DNA of 64,000 bases, taken from positions 27,857,352-27,921,351 of the forward strand of contig CANTUZ010000008.1 in NCBI GenBank assembly GCA_947846985.1. Reading direction: 5' to 3'. The notes below the pieces were generated by a model. The model saw only the letters and a program-made list of their open reading frames with translations, made no database searches and was not told the DNA's origin. Below are positions 27,189 to 40,776 of this stretch, piece after piece (the stretch's first letter is position 1; every line of letters begins with the position of its first letter). Source of the stretch: Fratercula arctica. Taxonomy: Eukaryota; Chordata; Aves; Charadriiformes; Alcidae. The translations under genes were made by a program, and so were the position numbers.

Positions 27189-27804
27189 TTGATGTGTTGG
27201 GGCAATCCCAAGCACAAATACAGGCTGGGTGGAGAGTGGACTGAGAGCAGCCCTGAGGGGAAGGACTTGGGGATCTTGGTTGATGAGAAGCTCAACATGA
27301 GCCAGCAATGTGCACTTGCAGCCCAGAAAGCCAACCACATCCTGGTTGCCCCAAAAGAAACGTGGCCAGCAGGTTGAGGGAGGTGATTCTGCCACTCTAC
27401 TCTGCTCTGGTGAGACCCCACCTGGAGTACTGCGTCCAGCTCTGGGGCCCCCAACATAAGAAGGACATGGACCTGTTGGAGCCAGTCCACAGGAGGGCCA
27501 TGAAGATGATCAGAGGGCTGGAACACCTCTCCTGTGAAGACAGGCTGAGAGAGTTGGTTGGGGTTGTTCAGCCTGGAGAAGAGAAAGCTCCAGGGAGACC
27601 TTATAGCACCTTAAGGGGGCCAACAGGAAAGACGGGGAGGGACTCTTTATCAAGGAGTGTAGTGATAGGATGTGGGGTAACAGTTTTAAACTGAAAGAGG
27701 GGAAATTTAGATTAGATATTAGGAAGAACTCTTTACTGTGAGGGTGGTGAGGCACTGGAACAGGTTGCCCAGGGAGGCTGTGGATGCCTCATCACTGGAA
27801 GTGG
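27189..27804 (+). mobile_element. CR1 LINE internal fragment, both ends missing
   Basis: This fragment covers the C-terminal third of CR1 ORF2. It opens at GGGGCAATCCCAAGCACAA, the point corresponding to about 6093 in the copy at 5672. It runs through the [29 protein letters not shown] and [17 protein letters not shown] blocks. It stops abruptly after CACTGGAAGTG at about 27804, before the CR1 3' untranslated tail. The frame shifts near 27350 and again after about 27560, so it is non-coding today. The lack of the 3' end is unusual for a LINE and implies a later deletion or rearrangement. Confidence 0.93.
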
Positions 27805-30800
27805 TGAGGTTTATTTGTTACGTAAGGTAATAAGTCTAGGAGACAGGCAGAAGGTTTTGTTGCTGTAGTTCAGTGTCTGGAGAAATAGTGCGCTCCCACC
27901 GCCAGCTCAACGCATTTCTTTCCTCTGTGAGTGGCAGAGAGACGTAATGCTTCGATTTGTGTACTGTCTTTAGACAGCAGTCAGATAAAGGGTCTGTTCT
28001 CTAATACGTGATCAGTCAATAAAACTCTCAGACTTTGATGATTTCAAGTTACTAATTTATGACAGTGATACTGAGGGAAGGCAGCTTGGTGAGATCAGAA
28101 GGAGAAATAAGATCCCTGCCACATTTTGGAGGACAAACAGGATATAGAGCCTTGATCTTAGTAGAGTTGCTGGGAAGGAACAATAAAACTTATTTATATA
28201 GACATGATAATAACAGATGAGTTGCCAGTCGGCCTTAAGGAAGTCTGATGAAGATCTGGCAAAGCACTTGGACTACAAAATGGGAGGTAACTGGGAGTAC
28301 AGGGTAAGTGGAGGTGATAAAGGGAGAGCAAGTCTTTTTGTCTGTATGCTCTGTTATCAGTCACAATCTGGGTTGTGTTTCTTCTACCAACCTTACACTG
28401 TCTTCTGGTTGAAAAGAACACTTGGATTTCCTGTAAGAATTCCAAATTCTATCTTCTTTCTGTGAAGAGTGCCTTTCACAAGGCATTTTTTGCATTAGGG
28501 AAAATTAACTGAATTTGGGGCTTTTTTTAACTCCAGTTGAAGAGAAAGAGAATATCAATATTTTTCATATGATAGCGTTCTGCAAAATGCTGAGGTGGCT
28601 ATTTTAAGTGCTATATATTTTAGCAAGACTGTCTTTCATTTCAATTCAGGTTAAAAATAGTATACAGTCATTTAAATGCATTTTTTATGACAGACGTTTT
28701 AACATCTAGTGCATTATTTGTTGAAAAGCAAGTAAAAGATTACCTGAGTTTTCTGAAAGATATTGCAGAAATAAAAAATAGTAAAAACATATTAAAAATA
28801 AGCTATTTTTTGGTACTTCTGATTCACTAATATTTTGACATTTAGTGCTGTGCTCTCTGAGTGGAGCCTTAACTTTTCCTGAGTGAACCAATGATGAAAT
28901 TCTGTGGACAGGACTCAAGATTACAAGATTCTTTTTAAGCTAATGAACTGATGCAACTTTCAGATATTTTGGGGGGTATTTTACATGTTGCATATAGACC
29001 TATGTCTGAGTTTACGCAGGTCCTGCAGTCCTGAAATATTCATGTCATGCAGAAACTTGTCTGAATAAATATGTCATAAAAATCTGGTGCATTCAAATCA
29101 CAGCTTCTCAACTGGATGTTATTTCTGTAAAGAATTACATCAGAACTCAGATCTAAACACATCTAATCTTTGTTTAGACCCAGATCTAAATTTCACAGCT
29201 GAGACCGATCTGTCCTATTCTTAGTGTATGCTATCCTTAGTGGATGAATCTCAAATGTAGAAGAAAAATTTATTATATTTTTAAGTAAATATTAATCAGA
29301 TGTCTGTAATAGTACCCAGTGCTCTTAATTTTGAGAACCTTTCTTTAAATGTGAATAAAATATTCAATTTTAAAATTCTGTCCAGTGATCAAATTGCTTC
29401 TCCATCTGAGCTGTGTTTGAACAGATTGAATAATCAATCTGTTGCATTCAGTTCTTGGAGTTATAATTTGTGGCTTTCAAAAGTAATTTTTCCTCAAAAA
29501 TTATGTAAATCCCTGCACAGACCTGCAGCAAATGCAAATCAACTGAGATTCTGTTAGATTTATTTTTCAAATGTCTTCTCTTTGTTCTTCACAGCTGAAA
29601 TGAGAATTTACTTTTTTTTCTAGTGTGCCAGAGTAATCTGGCTTTTGTGTCCTCTAAGAGAGAACCTCCTTCCACCATGTGAATGTTTCCCTGATCATAT
29701 AAACATGAAGAGGTGTAATGCTCAGTTCTAGTTACCAAAATATGAATGAAGAGGCATTTTTAGAATTGTTTTTACTATAATGTGTAGTTCTTACAGTTGC
29801 TACATGCACACACATATGGAAATAATAGCCAATGAAACAGAGCAGAGGTGTGATGCATTTGCATATAACAGATCTTTACTCTTCTCTTCCCGTAGCTACA
29901 TTTCTTTGGGGTTTAATCTAGTGTCTTAAGCCCCTAAGCAATCTTAAGCAGCCAACAATTAAAGCTCTGTAAAAAATGTTTGCATTTTCCCTAAGTATGG
30001 AATTTCCCCTAATCTTGCATATATTAGCTTAGTGGGTGGCTTGCTCTTGGTGTGTTTTTAGAGCCATACCTCAAAAAACCTTATTTTGTAAGTAACAAAG
30101 TGACTTGTGGAAAAAAGTGGCAACAGAAATGCGATTTTCTCTGTTTCCCTGTAACTGAAATCTAGACCCCAGTTTCAGTTCAAGGCAGTGGGAACTGCAA
30201 TGTCATAGTAGCTCTAAACTGGACCCCCATTTCAAGCCTGCCTTTCCTGCCAGTCTGGCTGCCCTTCTCATTCCTGGTTGTCATCCAAATCTTCTCTTGC
30301 TTAACACTTCACCCAAGTTCCTGACCAGCTTCTGCGTGCTCCTGCAGAACCTTGCGTTCTGATCACTTCTGCTCCCCTCCAAATTTTCCTCTGTTCTTTG
30401 TCCGTTGCTTTCTCATATGCCTGGACATTGCACATTAACACCAAAGTAAAATCACCATTATTTACTTACAGAGTAGGCAGCAGTGCAGCTTACTGCTCAT
30501 CAGCACCAGGGCAAATATGCAAGACTCACTCACAGAAAATAGAGGCAAGTCACCATTTTAACTTTGCTAAAGGTTAAATGAGCAGGTATCCTGGAAAAAA
30601 ATTATAGGGCCAGTTCTGAATTTCACTATGGCACAAAAGACTTGGCCGTATAGGAAATGCAGCTTAAGATAGGAAATACAGCTCTTTGACATTCCTTTGG
30701 TGTAATGCACTGCAGAATTCTGCCAGAGAGCTATGAGAACAAAGTTGGCTATGAAAAGGAGAAGATACAGAAGATTATTCCAGCTATACAGCAGAGCCTG

Positions 30801-33800
30801 GATTTAAATTAAACCATGACAAGCTGCATGTATTTCTTGAACTCATGACAATTATTTAACAACGTTTGTGCTCTGGTTGGATAAATCATGGAAAGCAATG
30901 CTCTGTCACAAAGGTATTCCATGATTAATATTGAATAACTGCTTTCCCAAGCACCTCTTGCTGCTCCTAAGATAACAGAAGTAGCTACTTAGTCTCCATT
31001 ATATAATTATCAGATTCTAATCCATTTATAGACCATAATCTAGCTTTAGGCCTTTCCCCATCCATAGCTATGCCTCTAATTGAGTTTACTTAGGAAGTGA
31101 ATTATGCACTTGTCAGTAACAAAATTGACAGACTCATTTTTCTACTTCTCAAACAGCTAGCAATGTAAACAGCTATAATATCTGGCAGAATCTTGCTATT
31201 TGTCTGTCAGCTCAACATTTTTGCTTCATTTTCTGTCTAAAATACCTTCTAACTCTAAAATAATTTATAGGTTTCTATGGCTTCCTGAAAGGTAGAAGAA
31301 TCTGTAAAGATGCTGTCAATGTGATGTTCAACTGATTGTTATTGTATTACTCTCCAATTTTTTTAAAAAGGAACCTTATTTACCTAAACCAGTCTACCCA
31401 GCATCTAACAGGACTTGGAGCTGCTATTCTGTCTCAATTCCATTCAGAGAAATGGTGTAAGCAAATCAGAGGAAGACTCTGGGGAAGTACTCCTCCCTTT
31501 GAAGCCAACATTCAACCTGGAAATGGAGATAGAGAATAAAATTTTGTCATTGACTCAGATTAAAGTAATGCAGATCCTGGTCTCAAGGAGCTTTCAAATG
31601 AAATAGCAGGAGAGATCAGATGGGTACAATGGAGGGACAGTATCTTAGAAGAATAATATAGAAAGAGCTAGTATGGTTAGACATGGCTCTGAATCAAGTG
31701 AAGTGCTTGGTTAATTGGGTGATTGATACAGAGGATGGTGGTATGTTTACAGCAATGCTAAAGGCTAAAGAGTCTTGCCATGCCCTTTCCTTGCCTTGCA
31801 AAGAAGAGAACTGAGGTAACTCAACCTACAGTCCGACACAGGCTAGCAGTGATTTCCATGTTTACTCTGCCTCTGGATAGAAAAAGAGCTGCAGCCCACT
31901 GGGATGGTGTCCAAAAAGTGGCTGTTGAAAGAAATCGTGGATGGGGGAAGGAAGTGTTAATTTAAAAACAAATAAGGTGAAAGTCAGACATGAAAGAAGT
32001 CGTCTTTCAGATCCAGATACCCCAGTGCATCATCAATGGCACACGCAGAACTGATGAAGATCCCACAGTGAATATAACCTTTAGGTAATGATTCATAAAG
32101 TGACAGACTGAGAGAGGCATGATGTGATACACAGATTGAGAGGAATAAGAGGTGATCCTCTTTTTTCTCTCAGAACAAGGCTGAACAGATGTATTTAACT
32201 GTCACTATGAAAGGCATTGTTCTGCTTCAGCATGGAAAGATCTTTTAATTCATCAGTATTGTCATTTCAGATTGGAACTGCTGAGGTTAAATCACTTCTG
32301 TGCCTCAGATGAAAGTTTACAAATAAAGCTCAGTGGATGCAGGAGCAGGCATACACTTCCTAGAAAATACATCTATAATAAAAAGCAAGCAATCTCTGAT
32401 GATTTCAAACTCTTGAGTGCTTGCTGTTGCTCCCTCATATACCAGTAAAGCTGAGGGAGGAGGATGAGAAGTGCTTTAAGTGGCTGTATATCACTGATGC
32501 TGAGATGATAACATTGTGCCTGAATGGGGGAGCAGCTCGGATTTTAGTACCAGCACATTTAACATACAGCATTTTATCTGTTGAGACTAAATAAATTGTT
32601 TGACCCTCATGCTCACAAAAGAGGAAGTCTTCCTCTGGGTGAAAGCTTGCTTATTGTAATGCAGGCCCAAGTTCTGCTCGGTTCAGCAAAAATCATGTTT
32701 CAATTTGCATTAACTTCCAGCAGGTGTTTATATTTTATATATATAAATGTTACATATATATTATTTATATTTCCTTATATTACGAAAGTGTAAAAACAAT
32801 GTGAATTTCAATATTTACTTCATTACTTTCATGAATGGTGCCACAATGCCATTAAATAAAGCTGTTTTCATCAGTGCTTTAGTTTCTCTGAGATTAGTTT
32901 TGCAGTATTTCATAATTGAGTTAAAAAACATTTCCACAGAGTTATGGTATAACAGAGAATCTTCTGTTCATCTAATCTCCTGATCATTTGCAAGTATGAC
33001 TGGCACTCCTAACACTTGCCAGAATAATAATAGACTTTGTTTCTCAGGATACTTTTAGTGTCTAAAATGAGAAATCTCAGCTTCTGAAGAGTTTTAGGAA
33101 AAAATTCTTTTTCTTACAAACTTTTAGAAACAACACAGCAAAAAGGGATGGTATTTTTATATAGTGTGTGTGGCTTTCTGAGTGCCAGTAGCAGTTTATC
33201 TGACTAACCATGAATGGTAATTAATCACACCAATATTTTCATTGTAATATCACCTGATTTCCCTTTTTAATTCCAAGTGGCTTTCCTGGGCAAGATAAAT
33301 TTACAAACATAAAAATCTGAGAAATTACAAAGCATAATTGCTCCAGACACTGAGCTTTTCCAAATCTGCTCATTCCTATGATTGTCATTAATAATAGTAG
33401 TAATAGATATGGTGCTCTTGTTATTGATGTACATTATTTCTTAAATAAAACTCAGTGTACCTAAAAATATTTCTTCTGGTTCAGTACATGAAAGTACTGC
33501 TTCTAGTGAGTCAGAGAATAGCTAACAAAGTATTGCAGTTCATTTTACTTGAACAATGCCTCGGCTCAGAATTGGCATACATTTCTTTTAGACAGCTAAA
33601 TGAGATTACCTCAATGTAACAAAAATCAGGATTTAGTCACACATAAAAACATGAAAAAGTAAAAGTTTGTTACCTAGGGTATTACTTGTTTTTATTTCAT
33701 GCCACTGAACTATACAGGCATCCAAGAGCACTCATGTGTGATCATTAAGGACATAAGCAGTACTGAATATCAGTGACTTGGGAGAATCAGAGAGAAATAT

Positions 33801-35094
33801 GACCTTCAGAGATACAGAAAATTTGCATAGACCAATGGTTTGTACAATATTCCTTGTGTTATAGAACCCCAGCAAACTGCAAATCTAGATATGTTTTTGT
33901 TATGTAACGATCAACATTAAAAATTGCATTACCAGAGCTAATAGTTTCGTGGTAGATAAGGCATGATCAGAATATGCTGTCTTTATTGGTTTTATTAATG
34001 TCATCTTTCAATTTGCTGATAATACTAAAACCTTTTTTTATTAGGAGATTAGGCAGATTTGACTCAGAAGATGCACATACACTCTGACATGTATGACATT
34101 GTTGAAGGTGCTTTTTTCCTCCTTAAGTTTAAAATGTGTTTTCCCCCAGGTCCCTGTGGTATATACATTTTTGTTTAAAACATGTAGCTGCTTTTCTTCT
34201 CTGAGGCAAAATTACTAGGCAATTGCTTTTTATTTTAATTTCCGTTTGGATAAAACTTCAATCTACATCTGCTAGAGGCACAGGAAGCTCTAAAGTGGGA
34301 TCACTGGTGAAAAATCCTTTTGGAATTATATTTTCCAGAATAAAATTAAAGTTTGGGGATTTTACATAAAAAAAGAGGCACCTTAGTGCAGCACATCTTC
34401 CTCTTGTTGCCTTGTATAAGCATATCAAAGTAATATTCCTTTAACTTTGTTTTCTATGTATATAGACTTTCAAGACACACCAAAAGTCAACACCATTTTT
34501 TAACTCTATTTTCTAGTGATAACAAGTACTACATCATTCTTACTTTGATGAGTCTAGTATCTAACGTTATTCACCAGCAAATGAACCTCATTGTCAGTTC
34601 GAGAAAAATACAGATATCTCAAATCTTTCCTCTTTGAGCAGAAAGCACTGGAAAAGCCAGTTGTTTTCCTCAGCCCTTCACAGAAGATGTCCAGAGAGGT
34701 TCAGTTCTTTTCCTTTTTCTAATTCCTCTGTATGAAGCTATTGTTCAAATGATTCTCTGTAAAGACCAGCAATGCAGGGATAACAACAAAGCACAAGAAA
34801 GGAGTATAACCTTAAAATACCATTGTCAAACTGAAATTTATTAGAACCCCATTGAAGAATATGACTAAATTTTAAGAGAGATGGCAGTAGAAAATGAACA
34901 CAAACATAGTTAAGTCACTATACCAGAGGTACGTGGCCTCTGTTCGCGTAAGAAATGTGCTGTCTGGAGATCTTTTTTGTTGCGTCTAAATATCCACAGT
35001 AGTGGCTGCTAAAATGTCACCTTCTTTCTGCAGAGCAACAGAAGATCGTCCTTTCTTATCAGACTCCAATTTGGCAACAGCGATGCACACACAT
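27805..35094. other. Unique non-coding DNA, no gene seen
   Basis: AT-rich single-copy sequence. It includes a somewhat GC-richer patch around 30170-30420 and an AT microsatellite-like tract at 32728-32790. Short frames (up to about 85 codons) on both strands have no recognised motifs. I see no named transposon and no RNA gene. Confidence 0.55.
32728..32790. repeat. AT-rich low-complexity tract
   Basis: The sequence is dominated by TATATA and TTATAT words, including a run of alternating TA around 32735-32745 and another at 32753-32760. It is simple low-complexity DNA. Confidence 0.7.
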
Positions 35095-35365
35095 GACTTC
35101 TAGGCTTGATTATTGCAATTCATTATAGCTAGGAATGAAGCCATTTGCCTTGAGACAGCTCCATTTATACCAACCCACTCATTCGGCAGCCAGAGCTGCC
35201 AGCTCCCTGCTATCAACCTTCTGCCCTGCTCTCTGCCCTGGCTCCCTGCAGAATACACAATCCAGTTCCTGGGTCTGATCCTTCCCAATGGGTGCGGGCT
35301 GCCTAATCACAAACCATCACTGGAGCTGGCACTGACTGATGCCTGTGTTGGCATCAGCTGCTGAG
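35095..35365 (+). pseudogene. Ancient LINE (L2/CR1-like) reverse transcriptase remnant
   Basis: Two blocks read like the C-terminal part of an L2/CR1-type reverse transcriptase in the right order and spacing. LDYCNSL lies at 35105-35125, the usual LDYCN motif of these elements, and is followed by a stop. LPWLPAEYTIQFLGLIL starts at 35233, matching the LHWLPV..RI.FK.L.L block of the family. The two blocks are in different frames, so at least one frameshift separates them, and the second continues as an open frame to 35364. The divergence is far greater than in the CR1 copies elsewhere in the window, which suggests an old insertion. I cannot name the exact family. Confidence 0.5.
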
Positions 35366-37655
35366 AACTGGATGTGCCTGGAGACAGAGCTGACCGCTCC
35401 TTTACAGATGGGCTCTCTCCACCTATTTTCTAAGCCAGCTCCCGCATTCTTTGCTACTCAGACTGCCCACTGAAAGGGGGATGTTTTGCATGCACTCAGA
35501 ATGAGCAGGATCCCAATCTCTTTCTTCTTCTGAAAAATATTTAGTTAATTAAGATGCTGAAATAGAACTGAGGCATTTATAGTTATTATCTAAATTATTA
35601 TTATATGTCAATGTTTTTATCTGAAAATAATATCATACATTATTTGGGTTCATAAAAGACTGTGCAAGTGCTGTTTGCTACTGTTGTTATAAAAATATAG
35701 ATTCTGTGATCGGAGACTTGTGAGATTGAACTCACACAGGATGGACCAAAAGTCTCTGACAACAGCTAGAGGCAGATGTCTAAGCAAAGAGCAGTGAAAC
35801 TGGGTATGCATAAAGGGACAATTTCCTTGACGTTCCTTCCCAATTTCCTTCAGTCTTTTCCTTAGGAACTTCCTAAAGGAATTACCCATGTTTTTGTGTT
35901 TAATAGATATTTGTATATTATACATAAATTATATATATTATGTAGAAAATTGTTATGGACAAATATTCATTCTCCTTGCCAAAGACGCGACAAGAATAGG
36001 CATAAGCATCAGACTACATTAGTATTGTAAAAAAAAAATTGAAGGATCGTCTGGTCCACAGCAAGCCAAACGGAGATCAAAACTTCAATTTGTTTTCTTC
36101 AGCCTGGAATCCATATATGGTAGCTATGTTAAGGAATGGAAGCTCTCTGGCAATTTCCAAATTCTCTCCTAGGAAGGAACAGCAGCAAGTATATTGATCC
36201 TGGTTACCCACACAGTTCAGCCATGCTGAAGCCAGAGCAAGACCAAGGTAAGCATTGCTTACAAACATGGCAAGCCCATTGTGTTAGTAATTAAGGAAGA
36301 ATTTCTGTCACAGTTCTGTCACTAATCTTTATCTTCCCCATATACAAATATCCTCTCTTCATGTATTGCTGAAAATAGGAACGTAGCATGGCTCTACCAG
36401 GTCACACCAAAGATGACTTCTCTTCCATCTGTGATGCCACGGGAAGAATGTAGGAATAGGTAGAGTGTATATGTATGTACAACTAGCATTTCCCAGCCTG
36501 CAAACATTTGCAGTCCTGGGACATTTTGAAACTAGCATAGTTTTGGCAAATGTTTTCCACTTCTAGAGTTCTGTTTTTTGAGATGCAGTTTCCCTTTCCG
36601 ACTGTTACTGAGCACTAAGTTGACTTTTTCACACAACTGTCATAACACCAGGATTTCTGAGTCATAATGTTCTGCTTGGAACTCATCATTTCACGCATGA
36701 TTGTTGTGCTTCATTTATTTAATTTATTTATATTCACTTTCACCTGCCATTTTATTTGCCCAGTTATTTGATCTTGTAAGGTTCTTTTGCAGTTCTGGGT
36801 CTGTTTTTGCAAATTATGACTCTCAGAACAAATAGAAAATATTGTATGGACACTGAAAACAAAAAAAAAAAGAAAAGCCATAGTAGAAATATCATACAAT
36901 GAAAGAAAAGTGTATTTGCATTTTGGGAAATAAATGGAGATCATGTAAGAGCACAGAAAAATCAACAGATTTAGACTGATTTATCCTAAAACAGAGAAGA
37001 CAGTTTATGCAGCATTACAAGAGGAATAGATGTGACACATTAAGTTTGGATCAGCTTCTTTTTAAGCAGTAGCACAAATAGTTAAGTAAGAATCTGGTTA
37101 GAAAGACCATATTCTCATCACATTACAGGAAGAAGTACTGGAAATCTGGTGAATGTCCTGCCCCATTTTACCCACTCCACAGCCATTGAGCTTTGGATGG
37201 TTTATCTCCAAACCTTTGGAGATTTTTCTGTTACTGGTTATAGAGGAAATAAGCTTTCGTATTTTAAATACAACCTTTTAATATCCTAAACAATTGTAGA
37301 AAACAAGTAAAGGACAAAAAATGGGATCTTTTTAAGGGATATTATTGAATTTTTGCAGGTAGTACACTGTAAATAACTCCTTGGAAATACAGCCATTAAA
37401 AGCAACTCCCTATCACAAAGCTTGGACAAGCAGTAGGAATATTGCTGGCTTTTCACTGTGCAATTGGCATTTCTCAGAGCAAGGATTTTGAATCAGTGAC
37501 CAAGTAGAACTGTTACTGCGACACCAACCTCTTCAGCTACCTAAATACAACTACATATGCTCAAGTGAAACACAAGTTATCTTTCTCCTTTGATTGGACA
37601 GGTATTATAGCACACAGCAGGTTAAATGTCTCTTCTACTGTTTGGACGAATTTCA
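35366..37655. other. Unique non-coding DNA, no gene seen
   Basis: AT-rich single-copy sequence with a TATA/ATTATA-rich patch at about 35900-35945. Short frames are of chance length. There is nothing here I can name. Confidence 0.55.
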
Positions 37656-37850
37656 GTGATTGCTGGGCCAGCTCTAGTGCAGCCCAGGGCAGTGCAAGTC
37701 TTGCACAGCTTATGCCCAAATATCCTGTATCGAGGCTATAACAACCAAAGGCTATGTTAGGCTAGCCTTGAGCTTGAACGATAAGACCGCAGCCATGGAA
37801 AAGCAGCTGTTTAATCATTGTCTTCCTCAGAGGCTGACATGGAAGGGAAA
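37656..37850 (+). mobile_element. Possible decayed retroviral LTR fragment
   Basis: This patch is GC-richer than its surroundings. It includes GGCTATAACAACCAAAGGC at about 37733-37751, close to the word GCTATAACAGCCAAGGCC inside the solo LTR at 52870-53613. The text around AACGATAAGACCGCAGCCAT and CCTCAGAGGCTGACATGGAA looks like avian endogenous-retrovirus LTR sequence as I remember it. No TG...CA ends, TATA box or target duplication could be defined, so the limits are approximate and strand is assigned only from the similarity. Confidence 0.3.
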
Positions 37851-40467
37851 AGGGTGCAGGATGTTGACTGCAGTAAAAAGAGTCACTTAAAAGGAAAGTT
37901 GAAAAATGTTAAGTGTGACTGTAAAGTAGCTAGAGAAAATCAAAGTGCATTTTAAAACATTAAAACATTCATACTTACATGATAGGCTGGATTTCCTGAT
38001 GAATGCTTTTTAGAGATACTGGACCACAAGATTTCCTGGTTCTTCATAATACCTGGTGCAATTTATTAGGTTGCTACCTATGTAGTTAGTGATAGAAGCA
38101 GGATTGAATCCAGAAGCAGTGTTCCTTTAAATCCATATTTGAAATCAATATCCAGAAGACTTTTCAAGGCTAGAATATGATGTGGTTGTAAAGCAAACAA
38201 AGGAGCAGCAGCATGAGTGACAGCTTTGCTAAAACATTAGGCTTCACCTAAGGCCAAAATCATGTGTAAGTGGAATAAAATTGTCAGTAATGATCTTGGT
38301 CATTAATGTTTAATTATGCATTTCATTATGTAAAGTTCTTATTGTAAAGGAGTTCATTAGTAACAATTAGAGTGCCTCTCTTCTAATTTATATGCACCTG
38401 TTCTTAATTACCACGGTATTGAAATCAATACTGAAAAATGCTTAGGTACTTTACATTCTACATAATGTGCTGTATACAACTAGGATTACACCTTCAATGA
38501 GCTCTGCTGACATTGGATATACCTCCTGCTGTTCAGCACCATACGGTTATTAGGTGAAGATCAAGCTAACTTAACATCTGCTAAAATATGTTCCTCTGTT
38601 CTAAAATGAGGTCAAATCATATCTTCCTGTAAAATCCAAGTTTCATAGTGAAGGCAGAAGTTATCTGAATGAGTATTAAATTGATCTTTGTAAGCCATTT
38701 TAAAATAATCTTTTTGCTGTTTTCTGTCATTTTTCACTTCTCCATTCTAGAGTCTCTGTCACTATTATATACCACCGCTATATATAGTATACATAATATA
38801 ACTGTTAAGTCAACTTTCATGGCATTCATTACCATAAGTTGTCCTGATCGAAAGAGTTGCTAGGGATAGTAACTGCGTGCCAACAGCGAGAAAGCTAGCC
38901 TCAGACGTTTGATGTGAGACTACAGACTGAAAGCCCATTATCAATTCACTGCTCGCCCATGCCAGTTCAACTCTAAAAATAATTCTTATTCTTTGTAATT
39001 ATCACACATAGCCAGACATCCTACATAGAAAGTCTAGTTTCTGTAATATTTAACTTTAAATGGCTAATAGTGCCTTCTCATGTAATTAATGAAAATTTTT
39101 CTTGATATGTATCAGTGACTGTGTTTAACAAGCAACCCTTCAACAAGTAAGCAATCCTTAAAATAGTAACCCTTTTAACTTCAGCAAAGCATCAGTGCGG
39201 TTATAGAGCTGTGCCCTAAAATTAGTCAGATCCAGCAACAAACACAGGATTAGAATGAGAACCCTCCCAATTTCTCTTTTTCCTCTAGCATTTTGGTTTT
39301 GAAACCATATAGCCCACTGAGATTTCAAACGCGTTGCTACTTAAAGCCACTAAAGTTAAGAAATGGTTTGTGGTAAATTGAACCTCAAGCATACCAGGCA
39401 CCTGTAGGAAGCCAGGCGTGGCTTTCTAGATTGTATCTGATTCCTCAACTGTCAGGCAGATATTAGGCATGCTCCAGGCAAAATGTGGCTTAAGGTGTCC
39501 TTCCAGGTACCAGACTTGTTCTGGTTTAGTTTTAGGCGTACTTGAGTCAGACCAACCACACTACCTTTCTCTTTCTCTCTCCCTGGCCATTCTCCCACTT
39601 ATTCAAGCTACAGCAGCATTAGAGCAATGGCTCTATGTGATGAATGGTCTTCAAACCACTTAAATGTCCAGTCTGATCCACGTGGTCACTCATGTTCTAA
39701 GCAAAAGGATTTTGACATATGCTCTCTTGCACCTGTCTCAGAATTCACAGGGAAAGTGAGGCAATATCATAGCATCAATATGTTAGCAGGAAATATTACC
39801 AATAGTTCATGCAGCCTTTTTAGCACTAAAAAGAAAACTGACCCATGATACACTAATACACAGAAATAACAGAATCAACATATTTTTCATAGGAACCGAA
39901 ATGAAAGTTCATTCACAATTATGTCTTAAAGGTATGATATGCCCATAATAAACTATAGCATCTTTTTTTACATGAGAATGGAGTTCTCAGACACATTCTC
40001 TGACACAAATTAGTTTTTCAGTGCATCCTGTACTAGATGTACTAAACATGTGCTGGTATTTCAAGATGATGACACAAATTTTGTCTGTGAGATTCATAAG
40101 AAGGTGAAAGAGGGTGAAACTGTCTTCATAATATGAGTCTAGCAGGAGGAACCTTCAAAGAAAAACTGACTGATGTAGAAAATACACAAAAAGGCATAAG
40201 AACAAAGCAATACTCTCGATTGTGTGGAATTTAGGATTTGGATCTAAATACTTTGGACTCAAGTAAACACTAACAAACCAAATTAGCACTGGCAAACACG
40301 AGCTAGGACTTGCTTCTAGTGCAAATCAAAGGCTATTCTTTATGGTTTTTTTCTGAAATATTACTTATAGATGCTACATCTGCAAGCCATATCTTAATTG
40401 CATTGCTCTTATGATCTGGCTTTAAGTACATTTTCAAACATGAAGCTGACAACCCAATAGCATTCAT
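37851..40467. other. Unique non-coding DNA, no gene seen
   Basis: AT-rich single-copy sequence. The segment at about 38280-38420 is dense in ATTAAT, TAATTA and ATGCAT-like words and could be a conserved regulatory element, but nothing proves it. Short frames are of chance size. Confidence 0.5.
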
Positions 40468-40697
40468 TTTAAATGTTTATTTAAATTATTGTTTTACATC
40501 CATTTCTTTTTTTTTATTTAAAATAGCTGTTCAAATGAACAGTCCTGAAAGATCACTTTGTTCAGAATGACAATATCTACACTGCAAAAATGTCTGCAAT
40601 ATAATTACATTGTCAATGTATCTTAAATTATGCAGGTAATTGCAGTTTATCATCAGAGAAAAATACTCTAAACAAAAATAATTGTCACATGTAATCA

Positions 40698-40727
40698 CAG
40701 AATCTACTTAATTCAAAGTAGATTCTG
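40698..40727. repeat. Perfect 12-bp hairpin, 6-nt loop
   Basis: The left arm CAGAATCTACTT (40698-40709) is exactly complementary to the right arm AAGTAGATTCTG (40716-40727), with the loop AATTCA between them. The pairing does not extend cleanly beyond the arms. Confidence 0.95.
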
Positions 40728-40776
40728 CTCTAATATGGAAAACATTGTTTTATGGCTTGGTTTAGTGTTTGTGGAA

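Noticed and set aside
27144..27755. Minus-strand frames over the second CR1 copy
   Set aside because: They are antisense shadows of the CR1 ORF2 remnant.
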